NCBI GenBank assembly: GCA_947650365.1
Contig: OX393550.1
Location: forward strand, 53,146,879-53,210,878
Direction: 5' to 3'
Length of the DNA stretch: 64,000 bases
Source: Chamaelirium japonicum
Lineage: Eukaryota; Streptophyta; Magnoliopsida; Liliales; Melanthiaceae
Each line of letters begins with the position of its first letter. The first letter of the stretch is position 1. Made by a program: the position numbers and the translations under genes. The notes under the pieces were generated by a model. The model was given only the letters and a program-made list of their open reading frames with translations. It did not search any database and was not told the DNA's origin. Of this stretch, positions 50,131 through 64,000 are shown piece after piece.

Positions 50131-53100
50131 ATTCATTCGCACGATCCATTCTAATTCATTCGCACGAATGTATCCATTCTAATTCATTTGCACGATCCAT
50201 TCTAATTCATTCCTATGATCTATTCTAATTCATTCGTACGATCCATTCTAATTCATTCGCTCGAATGTATCCATTCTAATTCATTCGTACGATCCATTCT
50301 AATTCGTTCATATGATCCATTCTAATTCGTTCGTACGATCCATTCTAATTCGTTCGTACGATCCATTCTAATTCATTCGTATGATCCATTCTAATTCATT
50401 CATACGATCTATTCTAATTCATTCGCTCGAATATATCCATTCTAATTCATTCATTCGATCCATTCTAATTCATTCGCACGATCCATTCTAATTCATTCGT
50501 ATGATCCATTCTAATCCATTCGTACGATCCATTCTAATTCATTCGTACGATCCATTCTAATTCATTCGTACGATCCATTCTAATTCATTCGCACGAATGT
50601 ATCCATTCTAGTTCATTCGTACGATCCATTCTAATTCATTCGGACGATCCATTCTAATTCATTCGCACGATCCATTCTAATTCCTTCGTACGATCCATTC
50701 TAATTCATTCGTACGATCTATTCTAATTCATTCATACGATTAATTCTAATTCATTCGTACGATCCATTCTAATTCCTTCGTACAATCCATTCTAATTCAT
50801 TCGTACGATCCATTCTAATTCATTCGTACGAATGGATACATTTGTGTGAATGAAGTAGAATGGATCGCACGAATGAATTAGAATGGATACCTTTGTGCAA
50901 ATGAATTAGAATGGATCGTATGAGTGAATTAGAATGGATAGTACGAATGGATCGTACGAATGAATTAGAATTGATCGTGTGAAAGAATTAGAATGGATTG
51001 TATGAATGAATTAGAATGGATCGTACGAATGAGTTAGAATGGATCGTACGAAGGAATTAGAATGGATCGTACGAATGAATTAGAATAGATCGTATGAATG
51101 AATTAGAATGGATCGTACGAAGGAATTAGAATGGATCGTACGAATGAATTAGAATGGATATATTCGTGCAAATGAATTAGAATGGATCATATGAATGTAT
51201 TAGAATGGATCGTATGAGTGAATTAGAATGGATTGTACGAATGAATTAGAATGAATCGTATGAATGAATTAGAATGGATCGTGCGAAAGAATTACAATGC
51301 ATTGTATGAATGAATTAGAATGGATCGTATGAATGAATTAGAATGGATCGTGCGAATGAATTCGAATGGATACATTCATGCGAATGAATTAGAATGGATC
51401 GGACGATTGAATTAGAATGGATCGTATGATTCATTCTTATTCATTCGTACGATCCATTCTAACACATTCATACGATTCATGCTAATTCATTCGCACGATC
51501 CATTCTAATTCATTCGTACGGTCCATTCTTATTCATTCATATGATCCATTCTAATTCATTCGCACAATCCATTCTAATTCATTCGTACAATCCATTCTAA
51601 TTCATTCGTATGATCCATTCTAACTCATTCGGTGGATCCATTCTAATTCATTCGTACGATCCATTCTAATTCATTCCCATGATCCATTCTAATTTATTCG
51701 TATGATCCATTCTAATTCATTCGTACGATCTATTCTAATTCATTCGCACAAATGTAACCATTCTAATTCATTCATACGATTCATTCTAATTCATTCGTAT
51801 GAGCTATTCTAATTCATTCGTACGATCCATTCTAATTCATTCGTACGATCCATTGTAATTCATTCATACAATCCATTTAGATTCATTCGCACAAATGTAT
51901 CCATTCAAATTCATTCGTACGATCTATTCTAATTCATTCGTACGATCCATTCTAATTCATTCATACGATCTATTCTAATTCATTCATACAATCCATTCTA
52001 ATTCTTTCACACGATCCATTCTAATTCATTCGTACAATCCATTCTAATTCATTCGTACGATCCATTCTAATTCACTCATACGATCCGTTCTAATACATTC
52101 ATACGATCCATTCTAATTCATTTGCACGAATATATCCATTCTAATTCATTCGTACGATCCATTCTAATTCATTCATACGATCCATTCTAATTCATTTGCA
52201 CGAATATATCCATTCTAATTCATTCGTACGATCCATTCTAATTCCTTCGTACGATCCATTCTAATTCGTTCGTACGATCCATTCTAATTCATTCGTACGA
52301 TCCATTCTAATTCATTAATATGATCCATTCTAATTCATTCGTACGATCCATTATAATAAATTAGAATTGATCGTACGAATGAAATAGAATGGATTGCACG
52401 AATGATTTAGAATGGATCGTACGAATGAAATAGAATGGATCGTGTGAAAGAATTAGAATGGATTGTACGAATGAATTAGAATGGATATATTCGTGCGAAT
52501 GAATTAGAATGGATCGTACCAATGAGTAAGAATGGATCGTACGAATGAAATAGAATGGATTGTGCGAATGAATTAGAATGGATCGTACGAATGAATTAGA
52601 ATGGATCGTGTGAAAGAATTAGAATGGATTGTATGAATGAATTAGAATAGATTGTATGAATGAATTAGAATGGATCGTATGAGTGAATTAGAAAAGATAC
52701 GAAGGAATTTGAATGGATCGTACGAAGGAATTAGAATGGATCATACGAATGAAATAGAATGGATCGTACGAAGGAATTAGAATGGATCGTACGAAGGAAT
52801 TAGAATGGATCGTACGAAGGAATTAGAATGGACAAATTCGTGCAAATGAATTAGAATGGATCGTATGAATGAATTAGAATGGATCGTATGAGTGAATTAG
52901 AACGGATCGTATGAATGAATTAGAATGAATTAGAATTGATCGTACGAATGAAATAGAATGGATTGTACGAATGATTTAGAATGGATGGTACGAATAAATT
53001 AGAATGGATCGTACGAATGATTTAGAATGGATACATTCGTGCGAATGAATTAGAATGGATCATACGAATGAGTAAGAATGGATCGTACGAATGAAATAGA

Positions 53101-56100
53101 ATGGATTGTACGAATGAATTAGAATGGATTCGTACGAATGAATTAGAATGGATACATTCGTGCGAATGAATTAGAATGGATCGTACCAATGAGTAAGAGT
53201 GGATCGTACGAATGAAATAGAATGGATTGTGCGAATGAATTAGAATGGATCGTACGAATGAATTAGAATGGATCGTGCGAATGAATTAGAATGGATCACA
53301 CGAATGAATTAGAATGGATCGTACGAATGAATTAGAATGATCGTACGAATGATTTAGAATAGATCGTACGAATGAATTAGAATGGATACAAATTAATTAG
53401 AATGGATGATACGAATGAATTAGAATGGATCGTACGAATGAATTAGAATGGATCGTACGAATGAATTAGAATGGATACATTTGTGCGAATGAATTAGAAT
53501 GGATCGTACGAATGGATTAGAATGGATACATTCGTGCGAATGAATTAGAATGGATTGTATGAATGAATAAGAATGGATCGTACGATTCATTCGAATTCAT
53601 TCGCACGATCCATTCTAATTCATTCGTACGATCCATTCTAATTCATTCATACGATCCATTCTAATTCATTCGTACGATCCATTCTAATTCATTCGTATAT
53701 TCCATTCTAATTCATTCGTACGATCTATTCTATTTCATTCGTACGATCCATTCTTACTCATTCGTATGATCCATTCTAATTCATTCGGACGAATGTGTCC
53801 ATTCTAATTTATTCTTACGATCCATTCTAATTCATTCGTACGATCCATTCTTACTCATTCGTATGATCCATTCTAATTCATTCGTACGATCCATTCTAAT
53901 TCATTCGCTCAAATGTATCCATTCTATTCCATTCGGACGATCCATTCTAATTCATTAGCACGATCCATTCTAATTCTTTCACACGATCCATTCTAATTCA
54001 TTCGTACGATCCATTCTAATTCATTCGCACAATCCATTCTATTTCATTCGTACGATCCATTTTTACTCATTCGTATGATCCATTCTAATTCATTCGCACG
54101 AATGTAGCCATAATGGATTATACGAATGAGTAAGAATGGATCGTACGAATGAAATAAAATGGATTGTGCGAATGAATTAGAATGGACCGTACGAATGAAT
54201 TAGAATGGATCGTACGAATGAATTAGAATGGATATATTTGAACGAATAAATTAGAATGGATCATACGAATGAATTAGAACGGATCTTACGAATGAATTAG
54301 AATGGATAGTGCGAATGAATTAGAATCGATCGTACGAATGAATTAGAATGGATCGTATGAATGAATTAGAATGGATCATTCGAATGAGTAAGAATGGATC
54401 GTAAGAATGAATTAGAATGGATCGTACGAATGAATTAGAATGGATCGTGCTAATGAATTAGAATTGATCGAACGAATGAATTAGCATGGATCGTGCTAAT
54501 GAATTAGACTGGATCGTACGAATGAATTTGAATGGATACATTTGTGCGAATGAATCTAAATGGATTGTATGAATGAATTACAATGGATCGTACGAATGAA
54601 TTAGAATGGATCGTACGAATGAATTAGAATGGATCAAATGAATGAATTAGAATGGTTACATTCATGCGAATGAATTAGAATGGATCGTACGAATGGATTA
54701 GAATAGATCGTATGAGTGAATTAGAATGGATACGAAGGAATAAGAATGGATCGTACAAAGGAATTAGAATGGATCATACGAATGAAATAGAATGGATCGT
54801 ACGAAGGAATTAGAATGGATCGTACGAAGGAATTAGAATGCATTCGTACGATCCATTCTAATCCATTCGTACAATCCATTCTAATTCATTAATACGATCC
54901 ATTCTATTTCATTCGCACGATCCATTCTAATTCTTTCGTACGATGCATTCTAATTCATTCGTACGATCCATTCTAATTCATTCATTTGATCCATTCTAAT
55001 TCATTCGTACGATCCATTCGAATTCATTCGTCCGATCCATTCTAATTCATTCGCATGAATTAGAATGAATTGTATGAATTAATTAGAATGGATAGTACGA
55101 ATGAAGTAGAATGGATCGTATGAATGAATTAGAATGGATACATTCGTGCGAATGAATTAGAATGGATCGTATGAATTAGAATGGATCCTACGAATGAATT
55201 AGAATGGATCATATGAAAGAATTAGAATGGATTGTATGAATGAATTAGAATAGATCGTGCGAATGAACTAGAATGGATACATTCGTGCGAATGAATTAGA
55301 TTGGATCGTTCTAATGAATTAGAATGGATCGTACGAATGAATTAGAATGGATCTTACGAATGAATTAGAATGGATCGTACGAATGAATTAGAATGGATCG
55401 TACGAATGAATTAGAATGGATACATTCGTGCGAATGAATTAGAATGGATCGGACGAATGAATTAGAATGGATCGTACGAAAGAATTAGAATGGATCAAAT
55501 GAATGAATTAGAATAGATCGTACGAATAAATTAGAATGGATACATTCATCCGAATGAATTAGAATGGATCGTACGAATGAATTAGAATGGATCGTACGAA
55601 TGAATTAGAATGGATCATACGAATTAATTAGAATGGATACATTTGTACGAATGGATTAGAATGGATCGTACGAATGAATTAGAATGGATCGTACGGAATG
55701 AATTATAATGGATATATTTGAATGAATAAATCAGAATGGATCATACGAATGAATTAAAATCGATCGTACGAATGAATTAGAATGGATAGTGCGAATGAAT
55801 TAGAATCGATCGTACGAATGAATTAGAATGGATCGTACGAATGAATTAGAATGGATCATACGAATGAGTAAGAATGGATCGTACTAATGAATTAGAATGG
55901 ATCGTACGAATGAATTAGAATGTATCGTACGAATAAATTAGAATGGATACATTCGTCCGAATGAATTAGAATGGATCATATGAATGAGTAAGAATGGATC
56001 GTACGAATGAAATAGAATAGATTGTACGAATGAATTAGAATGGATCCTACGAATGAATTAGAATGGATCGTGTGAAAGAATTAGAATGGATTGTATGAAT

Positions 56101-59100
56101 GAATTAGAATGGATCGAATGAATGAATTAGAATGGATCGTACGAATGGATTAGAATGGATCGTACGAATGGATTAGAATGGATCGTACGAATGAACTAGA
56201 ATGGATACATTCGTGCGAATGAATTAGAATGGATCGTACGAATGAATTAGAATGGATCGTACGAATGAATTAGAATGGATCGTACGAATGAATTAGAATA
56301 GATCGTATGAATGAATTAGAATGGATCGTACGAAGGAATTAGAATGGATCATACGAATGAATTAGAATGGATCGTATGAATGAATTAGAATGAATACATT
56401 CGTGCGAATGAATTAGAATGGATTGTACGAATGAATTAGAATGGATCATACGAATGAATTAGAATGGATCGTATGAATAAATTAGAATGGATACATTCGT
56501 GCGAATGAATTAGAATGGATTATACGAATGAATTAGAATGGATCGTACGAATGAATTAGAATGGATCGTGTGAAAGAATTCGAATGGATTGTATGAATGA
56601 ATTAGAATAGATCGTACGAATGGATTAGAATGGATCGTACGAATGGATTGGAATGGATCGTACGAATGGATTAGAATGGATACATTCGAGCGAATGAATT
56701 AGAATGGATCGTACGAATGAATTAGAATGGATCGTACGAATGGATTAGAATAGATCCTACGAATGGATTAGAATGGTTACCTTTGTGCATATGAATTAGA
56801 ATGGATTGTACGAATGAATTAGAATGGATCATATGAATGAATTAGAATGGATCGTGTGAAAGAATTAGAATGGATTGTATGAATGAATTAGAATAGATCG
56901 TATGAATGAATTAGAATGGATCGTACGAATGAATTAGAATTGATCGTACGAATGAATTAGAATGGATACATTCGTGCGAATGAATTAGAATGGATACATT
57001 CGTGCGAAAGAATTAGAATAGATCGTATGAATGAATTAGAATGGATCCTATGAATGAATTAGAATGGATCGTGCGAATGAATTAGAATGGATCGTACGAA
57101 TGAATTAGAATAGATCGTACGAATGAATTAGAATGGATCGTATGAATGGATTTGAATGGATCGTACGAATGGATTAGAATGGATTAATTCAAGCGAATGA
57201 ATTAGAATAGATCGTACGAATGAATTAGAATGGATCGTACGAATAAATTAGAATGGATACATTCGTCCGAATGAATTAGAATGGATCTTACGAATGAGTA
57301 AGAATGGATCGTACGAATGAAATAGAATAGATTGTACGAATGAATTAGAATGGATCCTACGAATGAATTAGAATAGATCGTGTGAAAGAATTAGAATGGA
57401 TTGTATGAATGAATTAGAATGGATCGTATGAATGAATTAGAATGGATCGTGTGAATGAATTCGAATGGATCGTACGAATTCATTCTAATTCATTCATACA
57501 ATCCATTCTAATTCTTTCACACGATCCATTCTAATTCATTCGTACGTTCAATTCTAATTCATTAGCACGATCCATGCTAATTCATTCGTTCGATCAATTC
57601 TAATTCATTAGCACGATCCATTCTAATTCATTCGTATGATCCATTCTAATTCATTCGCACGATCCATTCTAATTCATTCATAGGATCCATTCTAATTCGT
57701 TCATACGATTTATTCTAATTCTTTCGCATGAATGTATCCATTCTAATTCATTCGCACGAATGTATCCATTCTAATTCATTCGTACGATCCATTCTAATTC
57801 ATTCGCACAAATGTATCCATTCTAATTCATTCGTACGATCCATTCTAATTCATTCGCATGATCCATTCTAATTCATTCGTACGATCCATTCTAATTCTTT
57901 CACACGATCTATTCTAATCCATTCTAATTCATTCGTACGAATCCATTCTAATTCATTCGTACAATCTATTCTATTTCATTCGTACGATCCATTCTTACTC
58001 ATTCGTATGATCCATTCTAATTCATTCGGACGAATGTATCCATTCTAATTTATTTGTACGATCCATTCTAATTCATTCGTACGATCCATTCTAATTTATT
58101 CGCTCGAATATATCCATTCTAATCCATTCGTACGATCCATTCTAATCCATTCGTACGATCCATTCTAATTCATTTGCATGAATGTAACCATTCTAATTCA
58201 TTCATTTGATCCATTCTAATTCATTCGTACGATCCATTCTAATTCATTAGCACGATCCATGCTAATTCATTCGTTCGATCAATTCTAATTCATTAGCACG
58301 ATCCATTCTAATTCATTCGTACGATCCATTATAATTTATTCGCACGATCCATTCTAATTCATTCATAGGATCCATTCTAATTCATTCATACGATCTATTC
58401 TAATTCTTTCGCACGAATGTATCCATTCTAATTCATTCGGACAAATGTATCCATTCTAATTCATTCGTACGATCCATTCTAATTCATTTGTATGATCCAT
58501 TCTAATTCATTCATACGATCTATTCTAATTCATTCATACAATCCATTCTAATTCTTTCACACGATCCATTCTAAGTCATTCGTACGATCCATTCTAATTA
58601 ATTCGCACAATCCATTCTATTTCATTCGTACGATCCATTCTTACTCATTCGTATGATCCATTCTAATTCATTCGCACGAATGTATCCATAATGGATCATA
58701 CGAATGAGTAAGAATGGATCGTACGAATGAAATAGAATGGATTGTGCGAATGAATTAGAATGGACCGTACGAATGAATTAGACGTACGAATGAATTAGAA
58801 TGGATACATTCGTGCGAATAAATTAGAATGGATCATACGAATGAGTAAGAATGGATCGTCATTCTAATTCATTTGTATGGTCCATTCTAATTCATTTGTA
58901 TCCATTCTATTTCATTTGCACGATCCATTCTAATTCATTCGCGCAATCTATTCTAATTCATTCGTACGATACATTCTAATTCATTCGTACGATCCATTCT
59001 AATTCATTCATACAATCCATTCTAATTTATTCGCACGAATGTATCCATTCTAATTCATTCGTACGATCCATTCTAATTCATTCGCACAATCTATTCTAAT

Positions 59101-60114
59101 TCATTCATACGATCCATTCTACTTCATTCATACTATCCGTTCTAATTCACTCATACGATCCATTCTAATTCATTCATACGATCCATTCTAAATCATTTGC
59201 AGGAATATATCCATTCTAATTCATTCGTACGATCTTGATTTAGAATGGATCGTACGAATAAATTAGAATGGATACCTTTGTGCATATGAATTAGAATGGA
59301 TCGTACGAATGAATTAGAATGGATCATATTAATGAATTAGAATGGATCGTACGAATGAATTAGAATGGATACATTCGTGCGAATGAATTAGAATGGATCG
59401 TATGTACGAATGAATTAGAATGGATACATTCGTGCGAATGAATTAGAATGGATCGTACGAATGAATTAGAATGGATCGTACGAATGAATTAGAATGGATA
59501 CATTCGCGAATGAATTAGAATGGATCATACGAATGAATTAGAATGGATCATACGAATGAATTAGAATGGATCTTACGAATGAATTAGAATGGATCGTACG
59601 AATGAATAAGAATGGATCGTACGAATGAATTAGAATGGATACATTTGTGCGAATGAATTAGAATGGATCGTACGAATGAATTAGAATGGATCGTACGAAT
59701 GAATTAGAATGGATATATTCGTGCAAATGAATTAGAATGGATCGTATGAATGTATTAGAATGGATCGTATGAGTGAATTAGAATGGATCGTGCGAATGAA
59801 TTAGAATGGATTGTATGAATGAATTAGAATGGATCGTACGAATGAATTAGAATGGATCATACGAATTAATTAGAATGGATCATACGAATGAATTAGAATG
59901 GATCGTACGAATGAATTAGAATTAGAATGGATATATTCGTGCGAATGAATTAGAATGGATACATTCGTGTGAAAGAATTAGAATAGATCGTATGAATGAA
60001 TTAGAATGGATCCTATGAATGAATTAGAATGGATCGTGCGAATGAATTAGAATAGATCGTACGAATGAATTAGAATAGATCATACGAATGAATTAGAATG
60101 GATCGTACGACGGA
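50131..60114. repeat. Satellite array, mixed orientation
   Basis: The 23/28-bp satellite continues without interruption by other sequence. Orientation switches lie at about 50831, 51428, 52356, 53586, 54109, 54841, 55055, 57474, 58689, 58859 and 59235. The 55055-57473 reverse block is the longest here. I did not find a long collinear copy of the whole region elsewhere in the window, though many rare variant words from copies A and B recur singly. No gene or inserted element is seen. Confidence 0.9.
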
Positions 60115-60943
60115 ATTAGAATGGATCGTACGAATGAATTAGAATGGATCAAATGAATGAATTAGAATGGTTACATTCATGTGAATGAATTAGAATGGAT
60201 CGTACGAATGGATTAGAATGGATACATTCGAGCGAATGAATTAGAATGGATCGTACGAATGAATTAGAATGGACCGTACGAATGAATTAGAATGGATCGT
60301 ACGAATGAATTAGAATGGATCGTGTGAAAGAATTAGAATGGATTGTATGAATGAATTAGAATAGATCGTATGAATGAATTAGAATGGATCGTACGAATGA
60401 ATTAGAATGGATCGTACGAATGAATTAGAATGGATCGTACGAAAGAATTAGAATGGATACATTCGTGCGAATGAATTAGAATGGATACGTTCGTGCGAAA
60501 GAATTAGAATAGATCGTATGAATGAATTAGAATGGATCCAATGAATGAATTAGAATGGATCGTGCGAATGAATTAGAATGGATCATACGAATGAATTAGA
60601 ATGGATCGTGTGAAAGAATTAGAATGGATCGTACAAATTAATTAGAATGGATCGTGCGAATGAATTAGAATGGATCGTACGAATGAATTAGAATGGATAC
60701 ATTTGTGCGAATGAATTAGAATGGATCATACGAATGAATTAGAATGGATCGTGCTAATGAATTAGAATTGATCGAACGAATGAATTAGCATGGGTCATGC
60801 TAATGAATTAGAATGGATCGTACAATGAATTAGAATGGATCGTGCGAATGAATTAGAATGGATCGTACGAATGAATTAGAATGGATCGTGCTAATGAATT
60901 AGAATTGATCGAACGAATGAATTAGCATGGATCGTGCTAATGA
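60115..60943 (-). repeat. 829-bp tandem satellite unit, copy 1
   Basis: This is the first of three copies in register at exactly 829 bases (36 units of 23 plus one base). Matching anchors are GGATCAAATGAATG (60146 and 60975), TTAGAATTGATCGAACG (60762 and 61591) and the shortened unit GTACAATGAATTAG (60820 and 61649). The copies differ by few bases, which suggests recent duplication. Confidence 0.9.
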
Positions 60944-61772
60944 ATTAGAATGGATCGTACGAATGAATTAGAATGGATCAAATGAATGAATTAGAATGGT
61001 TACATTCATGCGAATGAATTAGAATGGATCGTACGAATGGATTAGAATGGATACATTCGAGCGAATGAATTAGAATGGATCGTACGAATGAATTAGAATA
61101 GACCGTACGAATGAATTAGAATGGATCGTACAAATGAATTAGAATGGATCGTGTGAAAGAATTAGAATGGATTGTATGAATGAATTAGAATAGATCGTAT
61201 GAATGAATTAGAATGGATCGTACGAATGAATTAGAATGGATCGTACGAATGAATTAGAATGGATCGTACGAATGAATTAGAATGGATACATTCGTGCGAA
61301 TGAATTAGAATGGATACGTTCGTGCGAAAGAATTTGAATAGATCGTATGAATGAATTAGAATGGATCCTATGAATGAATTAGAATGGATCGTGCGAATGA
61401 ATTAGAATGGATCGTACGAATGAATTAGAATGGATCGTGTGAAAGAATTAGAATGGATCGTACGAATGAATTAGAATGGATCGTGCGAATGAATTAGAAT
61501 GGATCGTACGAATGAATTAGAATGGATACATTTGTGCGAATGAATTAGAATGGATCATACGAATGAATTAGAATGGATCGTGCTAATGAATTAGAATTGA
61601 TCGAACGAATGAATTAGCTTGGGTCGTGCTAATGAATTAGAATGGATCGTACAATGAATTAGAATGGATCGTGCGAATGAATTAGAATGGATCGTACGAA
61701 TGAATTAGAATGGATCGTGCTAACGAATTAGAATTGATCGAACGAATGAATTAGCATGGATCGTGCTAATTA
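60944..61772 (-). repeat. 829-bp tandem satellite unit, copy 2
   Basis: This is a full second copy of the 829-bp unit. It keeps the rare 22-bp unit GTACAATGAATTAG and the rare word TGGGTCGTGC (TGGGTCATGC in copy 1), so the two copies share private variants and differ by single bases. Confidence 0.9.
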
Positions 61773-61940
61773 ATTAGAATGGATCGTACGAATGAATTAG
61801 AATGGATCAAATTAATGAATTAGAATGGTTACATTCATGCGAATGAATTAGAATGGATCGTACGAATGGATTAGAATAGATCGTACGAATGGATTAGAAT
61901 GGATACATTCGAGCGAATGAATTAGAATGGATCGTATGAA
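61773..61940 (-). repeat. 829-bp tandem satellite unit, partial copy 3
   Basis: The register continues at the same 829-base offset for about 90 bases (AATGGATCAAATTAATG at 61801). One extra 23-bp unit then appears, and similarity to copy 2 ends by about 61940. Confidence 0.75.
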
Positions 61941-64000
61941 TGAATTAGAATGGATCGTACGAATAAATTATAATGGATACATTCGTCCGAATGAATTAGA
62001 ATGGATCATATGAATGAGTAAGAATGGATCGTACGAATGAAATAGAATAGATTGTACGAATGAATTAGAATGCATTCGTACGAATGAATTAGAATGGATT
62101 AGAATAGATCGTGTGAAAGAATTAGAATGGATCGTACGAAAGAATTAGAATGGATCGTGCGAATGAATTAGAATGGATCGTACGAATGAATTAGAATGGA
62201 TACATTTGTGCGAATGAATTAGAATGGATCGTACAAATGAATTAGAATGGATGCATTAGTGCGAATGAATTAGAATGGATATATTCGTGCGAAAGAATTA
62301 GAATAGATCGTATGAATGAATTAGAATGGATCCTATGAATGAATTAAAATGGATCGTGCGAATGAATTAGAATGGATCGTACGAATGAATTAGAATGGAT
62401 CGTGCTAATGAATTAGAATTGATCGAATGAATGAATTAGCATGGATCGTGCTAATTAATTAGAAAGGAACGTACGAATGAATTAGAATGGATCGGGTGAA
62501 AGAATTAGAATGGATTGTATGAATGAGTAAGATCCATTCTAATTCATTCATACAATCCATTCTAATTCTAATTCATTTGCACGAATAGATCGTATGAATG
62601 TATTAGAATGGATCGTACGAATGAATTAGAATGGATCGTACGAATGAATTAGAATGGATACATTCGTGCGAATGAATTAGAATGGATCGGACGAATGAAT
62701 TAGAATGGATCGTACGAATGAATTATAATGGATCGTACGAATGAATTAGAATGGATCATACGAATGAGTAAGAATGGATCGTACGAATGAAATAGAATGA
62801 ATTGTACGAATGAATTAGAATGGATACATTTGTGCGAATGAATTAGAATGGATCGTACGAATAAATTAGAATGGATCGTACGAATGAATTAGAATAGCTC
62901 ATAGGAATGAATTAGAATGAATCGTATGAATGAATTAGAATGGTTACATTCGTGCGAATGAATTAGAATAGATCGTACGAATGAATTAGAATGGATCGTA
63001 CGAATGAATTAGAATGGATCTTACGAATGAATTAGAATGGATCGTACGAATGAATTAGAATAGCTCATACGAATGAATTAGAATGAATCGTATGAATGAA
63101 TTAGAATGGTTACATTCGTACGAATGAATTAGAATGGATCGTACGAAGGAATTAGAATGGATCGTACGAAGGAATTAGAATGGATCGTACGAATAAATTA
63201 GAATGGATCGTACGAATGAATTAGAATGGATCGTATGAATGAATTAGAATGGATCGTACGAATGAATTAGAATGGATCGTGCGAATGAATTAGAATGGAT
63301 CGTACGAATGAATTAGAATGGATCATATTAATGAATTAGAATGGATCGTACGAATGAATTAGAATGGATCGTACGAATAAATTAGAATGGATACATTCGT
63401 CCGAATGAATTTGAATGGATCATACGAATGAGTAAGAATGGATCGTACGAATGAAATAGAATAGATTGTACGAATGAATTAGAATGGATCCTACGAATGA
63501 ATTAGAATAGATCGTGTGAAAGAATGTATCGTACGAATGAATTAGAATGGATCGTACGAATGAGTAAGAATGGATCGTACGAATGAATTAGAATGGAATA
63601 GAATAGATTGTACGAATGAATTAGAATGGATCGAACGAATTAATTAGAATGGATCGTACGAATGAATTAGAATGGATCGTACGAATGAATTAGAATGGAT
63701 ATATTTGTGCGAATGAATTAGAATGGATCGTACGAATGGATTAGAATGGATCGTACGAATGGATTAGAATGGATACATTCGTGCGAATGAATTAGAATGG
63801 ATTGTATGAATGAATTAGAATGGATCGTACGATCCATTCGAATTCATTCGCACGATCCATTCTAATTCATTCGTACGATCCATTCTAATTCATTCATACG
63901 ATCCATTCTAATTCATTCGTACGATCCATTCTAATTCATTCGTATATTCCATTCTAAGATACTACGAATGAATTAGAATCGATCGTACGAATGAATTAGA
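61941..64000. repeat. Satellite array at right edge
   Basis: Mostly reverse orientation, with short forward islands at about 62531-62584 and 63830-63956. A word series TAGCTCATA...GAATGAATCGTATG occurs twice, near 62891 and 63061, and also near 10648 and 22361 in the long repeat copies. The array runs off the right edge, so its end is outside the window. No gene is seen. Confidence 0.92.

Noticed and set aside
1..64000. Telomeric repeat
   Set aside because: The unit bears no resemblance to TTTAGGG or related telomere repeats.

Overview
This window is plant repetitive DNA. About 52 kb of it is a single short-monomer satellite array, entered from both edges, with one Ty3/gypsy LTR retrotransposon (30923-42718) inserted in it. 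The element is recognisably of the plant Tat lineage: it has two RNase H regions, no chromodomain, and an extra antisense gene between pol and the 3' LTR. This points to heterochromatin of a vascular plant. I cannot name the species. I see no bacterial genes, no CRISPR array, no rRNA or tRNA gene and no ordinary host gene.

Satellite (1-30922 and 42719-64000): the basic unit is 23 bp, with halves CCATTCTAATT and CATTCGTACGAT. It is interspersed with a 28-bp variant in which the second half ends CATTCGCACGAATGTAT. Blocks of the array flip orientation about 55 times. Larger repeat levels sit on top. Two tandem copies of about 11.6-11.7 kb (1091-12661 and 12662-24362) share most of their block order. 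A segment at 24991-29650 recurs at 42826-46950, on the other side of the retrotransposon. A repeat of about 2.0 kb occupies 46251-50130, and an exact 829-bp period occupies 60115-61940.

Retrotransposon (minus strand): the 5' LTR is 42013-42718, followed by a primer binding site, then one continuous gag-pro-pol frame from 41857 to 36008 broken by four in-frame stops. A spacer with degenerate repeats of about 81-102 bp follows. On the opposite (+) strand lies a multi-exon antisense gene, 32583-35323. Then come an array of 119-bp palindrome-rich tandem repeats, a polypurine tract and the 3' LTR (30923-31628). The target site duplication CGATC is perfect, and joining the two flanks restores an intact satellite monomer. 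The two LTRs are both 706 bp and differ at 10 positions by my count, so the insertion is fairly recent but later than the satellite.

How the parts relate: the LTR promoter drives leftward transcription of gag-pol and, if it runs to the 3' LTR, across the antisense gene. That gene seems to have its own rightward promoter (three G-boxes and a TATA-like box) and a poly(A) signal. The two transcripts would overlap. The element is probably not autonomous now, because gag-pol has four stops and the antisense gene has a frameshift and a stop. The most interesting structures are the antisense spliced gene with its candidate promoter, the 119-bp palindromic repeats, and the multi-level, orientation-switching organisation of the satellite.
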